Assembly: GCA_032173965.1 (NCBI GenBank)
Contig: CM063289.1
Span: forward strand, 27,491,690-27,555,689
DNA length: 64,000 bases
Reading direction: 5' to 3'
From: Sitta carolinensis
Lineage: Eukaryota > Chordata > Aves > Passeriformes > Sittidae
In this document: piece by piece, positions 48,861 to 60,313 of the stretch
Numbering within the stretch: the stretch's first letter is position 1
Layout of the letters: the number at the start of each line of letters is the position of its first letter
Translations under genes and position numbers: made by a program
The notes under the pieces: generated by a model
Told to the model about the DNA's origin: nothing
Database searches by the model: none
Seen by the model: only the letters and a program-made list of their open reading frames with translations

Positions 48861-51800
48861 ATTGAAGCAGTCATTTCTGGCCTTGAGTTTCACAACTATT
48901 GAGCTCTGATTACAAGATCTGAGCAGAGATCTGAATTTTCACAAGTCCCCTGCCTTCACAATGATGACCTAAGGCTCATCTCCAGCACAACCTCATGTAA
49001 AGAGGACCAGTCCCTGATTTCTACAGCACAGAAAAAGTGGCAAGTTTCTGCTGCTTTGGGCTTTCTTGCAGAATATTCCCAGGGTGATGAGCACTGCCCT
49101 GGTGACTTCTCTGAGTGTAGCAGCTAAAGCCACTGTGGGTTTGTCATTCTAAACCATCTGCATTCCCAGGATCCCCAGAATAACTTCATGCATGAAGTTA
49201 CCTCCACATCTATGTTTCATTAATAGATCAGGGATTTAATAGGAGAAGACAGTCCAGCAATCAAGCTGTGGATTTGAGATTCTTCAGTTCCCGTTTTCCC
49301 TCCAATTAAGGTTTCTACCAGGCAATGTGGGTTTCCCATGGCCTACTCTGGGTATCTAGAAGTTGCCACAAAGTCTGAAAAAAAATTCCCCTGCCACTGA
49401 TTCACCCTCTGGAGAAACCAGTTCTTTGTTATAACTCTGAAGGGTACCTACAGATAACTTCTAGATGCTTAAATTCAGTGGGGTGAATCCCACCTTTGGC
49501 ATCCAGTCTCCTATAAAACAGTGATTTTATCCTACTACCAGCACCCTGCACAGGATCTGGAGCTGAATGAAAAAGGTGGGTTTAGACATTTCTTTGTTGC
49601 AGACTTTCACTTCACCCAGGCTCTCATCTACAAATGAAATTAATTTTCAGAAACAGACCTGGAGAAACGACTGTGCACTGTAAGCATTAATGCAAATATT
49701 CCTTTTCTGCTGGAGGAAAAACCTTTGCTGACAAGAAAGGCCCTGTCTCCCCTGGGTGAGGGTAGTCTTGTCTCTGTCTGTGGAGTCTGACATAGAGATT
49801 ATTGCTTGAGATCCTGCTCTTTGTGCTGGGCACATCTGGGACAGGGATTAAAGCCACTGAGCTCATCTGACATATAAGAGCCCACTAACACCTTGGAAAA
49901 GGGTAACAGACACCAGCTGATGCTTGCAAGCCTTAAGGGTGAAAGGGAAGGTAACCAGCTTATGGTTATTTAATAAACATAATAATTTCACAGACAAATT
50001 TGTGATTTCAGTAGGACTCAATGGATACATGCAAGTTTCCTGGATACAAAATGAAGCCTTTAAAAAGCTACAATTTTACAACAGATATGTTAAAATTGAA
50101 ACAGATCCGCCTTAATACAAGATTTCCCTTGTGGATGTTGAAAATAGGTTTTGCTTTTAATATAGTATTATAAGACTTTGAAGGTGACTTCCAGAGTAGC
50201 TGTCCTAGATCATTTCTTCTACTTCCTTTATTTCTGAGAACTGAGCCAGATGCCATTTTAAGGATTGTTAAACAGTAGTTGTAAACAGCAACTGACCACA
50301 CAAAAGAGCCCAAACTCTGGAAATACTAAAACCAGACAAGGCCCAGGCCCCCAGAAACATTAATGACCCAAAACCAGGCCAGGAAACCCACTGACACCTG
50401 ACTTCAAGAGCAGTGATCCCCTTCCTCTTCTGGGATAAGAATTCCCATCTCCAACCTTCTCAACAGACAAATTAGTGAGAAAATGACTGCTTGAGGTTTA
50501 AAAGCTGGAAACCTTAGGAAGCACTGTGTTTTTAAGTAGTCCCAGGTATTTCTTTGTGTAGATTCAATCCCAGCAATTGACAACCTTAACTGGTGTGTAA
50601 AAGCTAATGGACCTCAGTAGGCACCCAGCTGAAATAATAAGCATCCTTTGAACATCAAAAAGCAGGAGCATTGAGCACCTCTAACAAGTGATTTACCTAG
50701 AAAATTGGGATCCATGTAATTAGCATGTTTTTCTCCCCCACAGACCCCCATCTCTAAACACATTGGGCCCAATTCTGTTTTCACTTACTGACCCTGTCAA
50801 GCTCAGGGGATTTATTCAGGTGGAGGCATGAGGAAAATCGTACTTGCTGTGCTTAGCTTTAATTTTAAAATAAATGAATTTTCCAGAACAGTGACAGTAT
50901 TGACCTTACATATTATCCAAATAGAAATTTTAATGAAACAAGTATAACACTGAGTATAGCCATAATAGATATGCAAATATTGGTCTTTTCTTAAAGGTCT
51001 CCCTATATGGTCACATGGGTTTTTCTTGCCTATGTGGGGGTGAAAGCAGAGAGCATTTATTAGAAATAGAGAAGGGAAGGGTGGCTGCACAGCCATGGAG
51101 AATCAGGCCATCAATTAGATTTTCATTCTCATTTCATGAGAATTCTCCTTCGAACAATGATCACAGGAGTGCTGTAAAATTTGCTCCCTTCTTGATTTCT
51201 TCTTGTTATGTGACAGCATCCACCTTTGCTTTGCAGGCAAAAATCCTGTGCACATTGTATTTTAATTGTGTTCAGCTAAACAAGGTAGAGCTGTGAGGAA
51301 CAATCCACATGAATGGTGGCTCATCCAATGCAGAAAAGCTAATTAAAAAAATTAACAAAAGAAACTCATCTTGGTGCCTTCCAAGACTCCCAGCTCCAGC
51401 AGCCCCAAACTGCATTTTGCTTACTTTAAAGCTCAAAGACACTGGAAAGCGAACAGAAGGAGGGAACTTGGCCTGGATTCATGCATAAGAGTACAAAGGT
51501 TGGAAAATAGAAGGTTTGAAAAGCAATCAGAGTCACCAGCTGAGAGAAGTTTAAAATAACAGCCTAAAATCAGGAGCTTCAAAATAAAAGTCAAATAAAA
51601 AAGATACGCTGAAAATAGCTAAAAGTACATGATCTGAAATCAGATTTTCTGTGATTTCTGACACTAACTGGAATCAAGTTACCTACCTACTACATCTGCC
51701 TAATATTTCATTGGGCCATATTAACACAAGTCAGATGGTTAGAGGTATTTAGGAACCCCAAGGTATGAAGAGCTGCCCCAGAGATTTGCCTCTCTTCCCA

Positions 51801-51934
51801 GACACCCAGTCCTCACTTACTCCATTTCCATGCACTCTTCTGACCATGGGGAGCAGCTGCATCACTCAGCACCTTGAAATCATGACTTGTCAATGAAATT
51901 CCCCAAAAGCTGCCTTCCCAGCTTTCACTTTTGA
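48861..51934. other. unique non-coding DNA
   Basis: No gene, RNA or clear repeat recognised. Confidence 0.5.
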
Positions 51935-51985
51935 CAAAAGCAAAAACAAAAGCAAAAGTAAAAGCAAAAGCAAAAACAAAACCCC
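51935..51985. repeat. (CAAAAG)n imperfect hexanucleotide microsatellite
   Basis: About eight units of CAAAAG or CAAAAA. All purine apart from one C per unit, with one T substitution. Confidence 0.9.
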
Positions 51986-54900
51986 AAAACTAAACCGAAA
52001 AAAAACCTTCTCTGGTGGAACCTGTGAAGGATAAGATGCTCCTGAAAGCTTGCCTTTTCACTCCCTGAGTTCTCTTGAAAACCTTCAAAATCTTCTCTCA
52101 GTCATGCAAGTGGGGCACTTAAAACCTTTCTCTTCAAAAGATGGGTGTAGTAAAAAATCTATTTGTACATGTTTGTTTGTAGCAGGTGCAGGGAGTGAAT
52201 CAGAGCCGTGACATAATCTGGTATTCACAAATTACAATTGTCTTTTGCAAATGATCCTCAGGGTGCAGATCTGAACATTTTATAACTGTGCTGTGGAATG
52301 ATGCTCGAGTTTACAAAGGATTCCATAAGCAGGATGACTTCCTCATAGACTGAGCTCTTAAACCTTCTTAGGGCTCGTCTGAAACTCAACAAAAGACAAA
52401 TAAATGAGGGTAAGCCCTGTACCTGGAGGAGCCCTGTCTCCTCCATTCCTTTCCCAGTTTCCAGGACTGTTGCCTGTGCTGCTCCCTTAGGAGCAGGAGA
52501 ATCAAAAGGGGGGTGGCCCTGGCACTGCCCTCAGGCAGCAGAGCTGAGAGCCTCCCCAGGAGTGGAGAAGCCTTAGTCTGTCTTCTCCTGGGTTATATTC
52601 ACTCCCTATCTGCCCTCCCTCCCTTGTGGCACAGGTTTCCTCAGGGATGCTCCAGCCTAGACACCAATCCATGAATTTGGGTAGCTCCTACCCAAGTCCA
52701 TGTCATACAAAAGCAATTAGCAAGAGCTACAATGCTGCATTTCCCCAGATTCATTCCCAAATGCTCGTGCTCCCTCCATTCCCTGAACTCCTGCTGCTGT
52801 TCTTTTCCTGGTGAACACTCTGCTCTCTGGTGACCCTTCTGGTGATGCTGCTCCTTCCTCCTCCTTGGAGAGCTCCCAGGGCCCAGCCTGGGCTCCTTCC
52901 TCTTTCCTTTGTCTCATGGCTCCCTCGAGCTGTCCCACGTCCCCTCTGTGCTGACTCACAAATCTGCCTTCCCCCCACACATAAATCTCTCTGCACATCA
53001 TCCAGCAAAACCCTCCTGCAAGCTCAAGGGCAGCTTGGACAAAACCAAGCACTTTATTCCTTATATCCTACACCCTCCCCCTTCCTGCTTTCCTCCATTA
53101 TTTTCTTAATTTCTCCTCCCTCCCTGCTATCTCCCTTTATCCCAGGCCAGCACTGTCAGCACTCTCTTTTATTCTTCTGTCACTTCTTCCTCACACACGA
53201 GCTAAAAAGATTTAGTGAACTCTCTTCTCCATAATATTTGACCCTTTATTTCAGTCCAACCAACCCAGCTGGGGCAGCCCTGGCACCCCTGCCTCATGTC
53301 AAACATCCCCTGTCCTTTACAGATTCCAAAGAACAATGTGCCTTTGCCTGCCCAAAATAGGAAACCCACCACAAAATAAGTTCTGTTTTATTTTTGAAGT
53401 GGTGGGTTGGATGGAGCTATTTGCTATCTCCAGAAACACCTTCCTGAAGTATGAGAGCCCATGATGTTTGGAAGAAAATGGAATGTTGGTAGGTGAGTTT
53501 TATTGGAAGGATTGCTGCTCATTCCTCCAAAATGAAGTGATGATGCACTGAGACTCTTCCAGCTGCAGAGCAGTCAGTGTTTCAAGATTATTTTTTAATT
53601 TTTGGTCTGGCATTCTTGAATGGGAGAGGGGAAAGGAAATATTTAGGGTGCACATGAGTCAAAAGAAAGATTCCAGAATCGATCCTAGAAATGCCAGCAT
53701 CAACAAGGACCACGCTAGGCAGTCCCTCCAAGAGCAGACTGCAGCATGAGGCAAGGTATGCAGAATGACATTTATTCCTTGGAGCAGGAAGAGACTGGGT
53801 CTCAAAAATGTAGGGTAAAAGGCAGATGGCACAGCTCCTCCTGTTTGGTCAATCAAACATTTCGTTTCCCTGGCTGTTTTACAAGACCTTGATCAGAAAA
53901 TGTTTCATTCCAAGGTCAGAGAGAATGTTTTTTATTTATTAAGTGACTTCCTGGTTTTCATTTCAGGGTGAAAAACATAACATCTACTTCGGTTTGATCT
54001 AACCAAATCTGTTTCCTGCAGATTTTGGTTAGGAAATTGAACAGCAAATCCTCAACCATGAGGTGAAAGCTGATGTGTTTTGCTCCCATTCCTCACTAGC
54101 AGTCGTTTCAGTTGGGCTTTTTCATCTCAGTGGTATAAAAAAGACTTCTTTTCCTTAGTTCTGTCTGGATCCCTGCCAAGTGTGTCTCATTTTTCAATCT
54201 TTCTCTGAAAAATGAAAAGAGGATGCCCTGCAGAAAACTATTCTATAACCTCTCCTTTGAGTCCCTTCCCAATGCAGTCAGTTCACTGGATTCTCTGTGC
54301 TCCTTGTATTTCCCAGTAGGAGATGGCCTGGAGTTTCATGTCCTCCTCAAGTGCCCTATGAATTCCTTCTCATTATTCAGGGCCTTGAGCTGTGCAAACT
54401 ACACTGATCTGCATCCTAGAGAAGAGCCTGGATTGGTCCTAACAGTTCCTGAAGAATTTTCCAAAATAAAGCAATAGGGGAAACATCTCTTGCATTTGCT
54501 CAGAAATGAAAACCTATCACAGTCACAGTTCTGCTGTAAGACTGCAGGAATTCCAGACCTAGGAGGTTTCCTGGTGTTTTTAATGGTTTTCAAAAGACAA
54601 AGACAATTTGTCTGTATCCAGGGGAAATCCTGTGAACATTCCCATCGATGGCACTGGGGCTGATGGGAATCCATTGCTGCAGAAGGCACAGTGTGCAAAA
54701 AGCAGCTTTTAATACAACCATGTTTTAGCCCTTTTTGACTCCTGAGAAAAGCTTCCAGCCTCCCCAGAAGCATCAGCAAAGGAAGAAGCTGCTATTCCCA
54801 CAAAAGAGAAAGAATTCCTTGTGGCCAGGGCAGGAGCAGGGCTGACAGCAGGGAGGCAAACCAAGCTGGGTGTTCCCCAGCCAGAGCTACACTCATCCCC

Positions 54901-56089
54901 ACATCCTGCACGGGTCACAAAGCAGAAATGAAGATGTTTTGCACAGACAGGTGCAGGCACTGCTGTGATTAATCAAACCATAATTAGGGACCTGTCGGCA
55001 GGCACTAAATATATGTTCTAGGGCTTCAACCCTCTTAGAAATCTGGGCTTGGAAAACTTGCCAGGCAGGAAATTCATAAAAACAGCAAGTCTTTGGATGA
55101 TGAATGCATACAAGAAAGGAAACTTTCACCAGACTAGGATAATGGCAATTGTCTCTACTGCTTCCCATCTATAATTTTTTTCTTTCTATTTCTCTGAGTT
55201 TATTCAAGTATTTTAGTATCAATTGATGGCATGGTTTAACAGATAAATCCTACTCTCTCTTCAGTTAAACAGGCTCTGTTTCAACACCTACAGAGGTGTG
55301 CTGGTTTTACTGTTTTGCCCTGAACCCCCTGTGAGTCTGTGGAACACCAGATACACTCCAAGAACAAAACATAGTCTCCTCCTCCACTGCCTTCACCTGT
55401 CATAGGTGTTTGCACCCAGGTAAAGGTAAATAAAATACCTCAGTTTGACAGTGGGCAGAGGGTAAAAGTTCAGTGGTATTTTATAATCTACACTTGAATT
55501 AGTGAAAGTCAAGGCTTGAGATATTGTACTTATTTCTATGGAAATGTAATATGGGAGCTGCCTTCACAGAGCACTACATCACCCTGGGGCTGAACTGCTC
55601 AGAACCCCACTGAGGAAACTCAGGGGGTTTGGGGGAAGAAAGGCAAGTAAATCTTGAGAAGAACTGTAAGACAGGATGAGGGGAAGCTCACCAAATGTAA
55701 AAAACAAGGTGATCTGAGGAGTATTAGCCAGGTAATGCTGCCCTATTCAAGATATAGCAGCTGAGGGGCTCATGTCACAGGTTTACAACCAACCCTCTCA
55801 CAGATGTTAAGTTTTCCCATGGATATTCTCCTTGCTCTGATCAATAAAACACATTTCAGTCTATATGAACCAGCTCCTTTACATTATAAGATGATTCCTA
55901 TGGGCTTCTCTGAGGTACAGACACATCTCAGTCACAGCAGCTCACGGATGAACTGTCAATAGCACAAAGGTGCAAGATGAGGAAAGTCAGTGCTTAACCA
56001 AAGTGTCCAACCATTCAGCTTCTCAGGGGTCTGCAGCAGGTGCTGAATTTACAGCATTTTTTTTTCTGGGTATTGGTTAAAATGTTTTG
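51986..56089. other. unique non-coding DNA
   Basis: No gene recognised. 52800-53220 is strongly pyrimidine-rich on the plus strand (runs of CTTCC, TCCTCC, CCCTCC), which explains several overlapping chance frames there. Confidence 0.5.
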
Positions 56090-56410
56090 AGGAAGACAGA
56101 ATGTTGGGTGCCTGATTGAGCTCAGCATTATTAAATGCGAGGGGGAAGTCATCTAATGTCTGTTTAATTGTAGCTGTCTTTGGTGAGTTATATTGATATT
56201 TAATCAATTGACCAAAGGGGACAAGCTGAGAGGGGGAACTGGGCTGAATCGATGTGCAGGAGAGGATGGGAAGTAAGATGGACTCTGAATCAATGGTGTT
56301 GCTACTTGCTCAGTTAGGCTGGAGATGGGGATGTGCCCTCTGCACGAGCTCACGAGCAATGCAAAGGGGTTGCTTCACAACAAAGACATTTCACCGCTTT
56401 TTATTTATAT
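56090..56410. promoter_or_regulatory. candidate conserved non-coding element
   Basis: Contains GCATTATTAAATGCG, TCTAATGTC, TTTAATTGTAG and GATATTTAATCAATTGACC words, and isolated CpGs (AATGCGAGG, AATCGATG, CACGAGCTCACGAGC, CACCGC). No coding frame. Candidate by motif density only. Confidence 0.28.
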
Positions 56411-57787
56411 TGATTTCCCAGTGAAGTGTGTCTTGGCATTAGGGATTCCCACTGAGCAAGGAAGAAAGATCAGCTTCTTTCCTCAGAGGGTCAAGAAATC
56501 CTGAGTGATGAATCTTGTCTTCTCAGAAAAAGAGACAGGAGCAGAGATTTGGCTGTACATTGCCTACTAGAAAGAAAGAACTGAAAATGTGTCATTAAAA
56601 GAGAGGAAAATATAAAAGTGTCTGAAACTGAAAAGCTGTGATTAGGAGGGGCAATGTGTAAAAAAAAAAAATTGAGCCAATGACAGATTGATGAGGTCAG
56701 TGCTGTCAAAGGGATTATTATCTGAGAGAGTGAAATTTGATTTTGCGTTTATTCAGGGCTGCTGTACTTCAGACAGGTGATTCAGACACCAAAACATCAC
56801 AGGCATGAGAGTTTTCTTCTCAGCCCACTCCCAGCTAAGCAGCAAAGGCTGAGCAGAGCTGGAAGAAGTGCTGGCCTCTGCTGGAAGGAATTCCCGCGGC
56901 TCAGCTGGGCCGGAGTCCCGGAGCCAATGCTGGGAATCCTGTCCCTGCTGCCCAAGCAGGAGGGCAGGGTGCTCCACTGCTGCATTGCAATTCTGGAACG
57001 CTGGGCAGGGACTCTAAAGCATTACATGGCTGGGGATTTGTTTCAAGACCTTCCCCCTTTCTTACTGATGGAGAAATTGGATTAAATACAGAATTAATGG
57101 TAAAACTAAGACTAGCCCAGCCACCCAAGCTCCTATAAAGTATCCAAACAATCAATCCCTACAGCACCAGATTGGAAAGAGCCTCAGTAATTCTGATAAA
57201 TCATTCAGATAATGTTACAATTGAAGACACTGTTAACATTGAACTCTCCCTTGCTGCTTTCCTATACTTGCTGTAAGTCTTTCCTGGTTTAAAGGAGACA
57301 AGGTGTTACCCTGCAGGTAAAACAGGCCTGTGAGTAACTGTGCTTCCCTGAGGAGCTCATGAGAATAAACAGAGTGGGCTTGAGACTTTTCCCAGACTCT
57401 CTTGCCAGGTGATTTTCAACCTCTGGATAATCCTGAGGTCCCACATGTAACTTAAATCTTGCAGAGTTTGTGTGTTCATGCCCTGTGGAATATCTCCCAT
57501 GTGGTAATAGATCCTAAACTTCTCCCTTTCAGCTGCTCCTGAATGTCATTCCACAGCCACCTATCCTACACACCAGAACAAATGAATATGGATATTTCTC
57601 TCCCTTTTTTGTTTCCCATCTGCATGAAACATATGCCATGTGTAGTGATTCCAAAAGATCAGAACAGGGTCTATAGTCCACATGCTAGAATTCCTAATAA
57701 AATATGCATGACAAAACCTTGCAGAGGAAATCACATTGCAGCCCAGGAAAAGAGCCCTCCTTTTTAATGAGGGTTTAATTAATGTCA
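56411..57787. other. unique non-coding DNA
   Basis: No gene or repeat recognised. A12 run near 56660. A GC-rich patch at 56870-56960 is short. Confidence 0.5.
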
Positions 57788-58218
57788 GATGGCCTCAGTT
57801 GGTAACATTCTTGCCTCTGGTGTAGAAGGTCATGGTTTTGAGCCCTACATTAGGCCCTGGGCTCATAACCAATGCTGACACTGCAATGTTCTTCTGCTAC
57901 ACTGTTAGAGGTTCTGACCTTCAAATGAGGTGTTTAAACTGAGACTCCTCCTGCCACTCTCTGGTGGTTCCTCCAGCTGGAAGCTAAAGATGTCCTGGCA
58001 CTTTTTAAGCAGCCCAGGGAATAGCCCTTGCATCCTAACTCACCCTTGCTTAATAAAGTAGGTTATTATATACAAAGCTGCAACTCTCAGCCATTACTGA
58101 CAGTTGACAGCCCCCACTAATGAGCCTGTTGTGTTTATTTATGTGCTGACTCCACTCAGCACCCAGGGAAAGCTCACTGCTTTGTCACAAAACAGTGAAG
58201 GACTTTTGCTCCGTGCTT
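57788..58218 (+). mobile_element. ancient tRNA-derived SINE with L2-like tail, near full length
   Basis: The 5' part looks like a tRNA gene: GGCCTCAGTTGGTAACATTC at 57791 holds an A-box-like word (57795-57805), and GGTTTTGAGCC (57834-57844) fits the B box GGTTCGANTCC. A central body follows in the expected order: GCTGACACTGCAATG (57874), ACACTGTTAGAGG (57899), TCAAATGAGGTGTTTAAACT then GAG (57921-57943), TCTGGTGG (57960) and AAAGATGTCCTGGCACTTTT (57986). A tail ends with TCACAAAACAGTGAAGGACT then TTT (58185-58207) and a CCGTGCTTGAAG end. This order matches SINEs I remember from sharks and other early vertebrates whose body contains GATGAGACGTTAAACCGAGG and whose end resembles L2. The family name is uncertain. 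About 430 bp is close to full length, remarkable for so old an element. Confidence 0.62.
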
Positions 58219-60195
58219 GAAGAAGAGAAATATGGGAAAGACATTAAAATAACATTAAAAGGGATGATTTCCAAGGTGAGAATGCCCTGTGTATTTTCCA
58301 AGAAAAATGGTACCGCTTAGAAAAGGTGAATATTTTTGGCAAGGAGAGACAGAGGAGATAAGGAAAAAAAAACTGTGAGGTTTAGGAAGTAGGTAACAGC
58401 TGTTTCAAGATTTCTTGCAAAGTTATGTCAAAACCAAGCCTGACCTTCAGCAGAAATAGGGTTAACAACCTCAGGAAATTTATTCATGAAACAGCAGTTA
58501 GATTGGTGTCAATCTGTGTGATCCTGCTAATCAGCTGTCATCACAAAAGACATCCTAAAAACCCATCTGGAAATTAAGATCTTTATGATCTGTCCATTCT
58601 GACCATCACACATGATTTAGAACTGAATACCAGAACTGCATCTCCAGCTTTGCCAATCCTCCTCACCCTGCCCCCACACCACTCCTCCCACACAAAAATT
58701 GTTCTTATTTCAGCTCCAATGTGACTCTCTTACCTAAAGCAAGTCTATTACTGCAAAGTATTAAACCAGAAAGAGAGAAAAAGCAACAGCAAGGCCCAGA
58801 ACTTCATCTTGGTGTTCCTCCTGAGAACACTTGCTAAATCTTTTTTTAAATATTAGCTATCAAAGCTACTGATTACTGCAACCAAATAGAGGCTTCCTAA
58901 CATGAACCTTGCTGTTTGTGGTGTCCCTGAGCTGCAGGCACAGAGTGCTGCAGGACAGATAATCTTACCAAAACACCTTTCAGCAAGAAAGCCTCTCCTG
59001 CTTACTCCAGCTTGGCTTGGGAGGAAAGCAAAATGGGTTACAAAATCAGCTCGTGTACACTGTGCCTCCCACAAAACAACTTGTTGGAATAATCGAATAT
59101 AGTGCAACAAGCCAAAGCTTTGATTATCTAGAATCTGGTTTATGTCTGGGTAAATAAAATACAATCAATCCACATCCAGAAATTTAATTGGATTTATTTC
59201 TAAGACATCCTGCCTCCTGCCTTTTGTTCACTCTGCTGGGCTACTGCCACTTGAGCAGAGAAAAATTGAAATGATGCCATCTACCTTTATGGAATTACAT
59301 CTAAGATATTTACAGAGGCTCATGTCATGGAGATGGACTTCTTTTTATTCTTCAGTGAATTATTCCTGGTCTTCAGGTAACAATTTTAATGTTACAAAGG
59401 CCTGAAAGTAATTTATGATTTTGAAAACCAGAGAAATTTGAAAAGCACATATATTTTTAAGGCAGGTAAGCCATAATCCTATACATGCCAGCTGAGCTCC
59501 CAGCCAGCCTCCCATGGGGATTCAGTCCCAGAGCCTTTGTTTGGCTGTGTTATTCAGGACTCTGAGCAATGCTCATATTCTAATGCTGATAGCATCTCTA
59601 TAATTCTAGGTATAGTTGGTCTTGGTGCTGGAAAAACATTGCTCCCAGCTATATTTCCTGTGATTTTATATACAATGTAGTGTTGTACCAGCTTCTAAAA
59701 AGGCACAAGGTTCAAGCACGGAACTTTGCCACGTGAACAAGGAACTTAAATATCAAATTAGAGAAGCAGAATTAATCCTTGACTATTTGAGCTACATGGG
59801 TGGAGTGCAAACAGCATTACTGCTGTCAGAGAAACTGAAAAGCAGCTTCCTGGAGCCACAGTGCCCCTCTGAGCAAGGCATGAACCCGACAGCCTGGGGC
59901 AGGATTTGGCCCCTGCTGATGAACTGTGGCTGCCCAGCTGGCAAGGGCACCTCAGGGGGATGTATCTCACCTCATATTTTAGGGTGGCAAGTCTAAATGA
60001 GCTGCCAAGGCTGTCTAGTGAAGAGAATAGGGGCCTCCCCAAAGCTCTTCAGAGTCTTAAAATGAGTGGGGTGAATTGTTGTGTGTAGCTGTTTCCATCC
60101 ACTGACTCCCAAGGGAGTCCAAAAAGGTGGAAGGAGACCTTAATGACAAGTCTGAAGACAGCACATCCTTAGCCCCATGCTAAGGAGAAGCTTGG
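58219..60195. other. unique non-coding DNA
   Basis: No gene or repeat recognised beyond short A/T runs. Confidence 0.5.
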
Positions 60196-60313
60196 CTGGG
60201 TTGGATGGGGCTTGGAGCAACCTGGTTTAGTGGAAGGTGTCCCTGCCCATGGCAGGGGGATGGAACTAGGTTATCTTTAATTCTCTGCCAACCCAAACCA
60301 TGCTGTGATTCCA
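60196..60313 (+). mobile_element. CR1 LINE fragment, 3' end
   Basis: Plus-oriented CR1 3' end and the best preserved in the window. It reads GGGTTGGATGGGGCTTGGAG, CAACCTGGTTTAGTGGAAGG, TGTCCCTGCCCATGGCAGGG, GGATGGAACTAGGTTATCTT, then GCCAACCCAAACCATGCTGT and a GATTCCATT tail. The 5' end is truncated as usual. Confidence 0.92.

Noticed and set aside
57795..57850. tRNA gene
   Set aside because: A and B box words exist but the cloverleaf stems are degraded and the sequence runs on into a SINE body, so it is a SINE head, not a functional tRNA.
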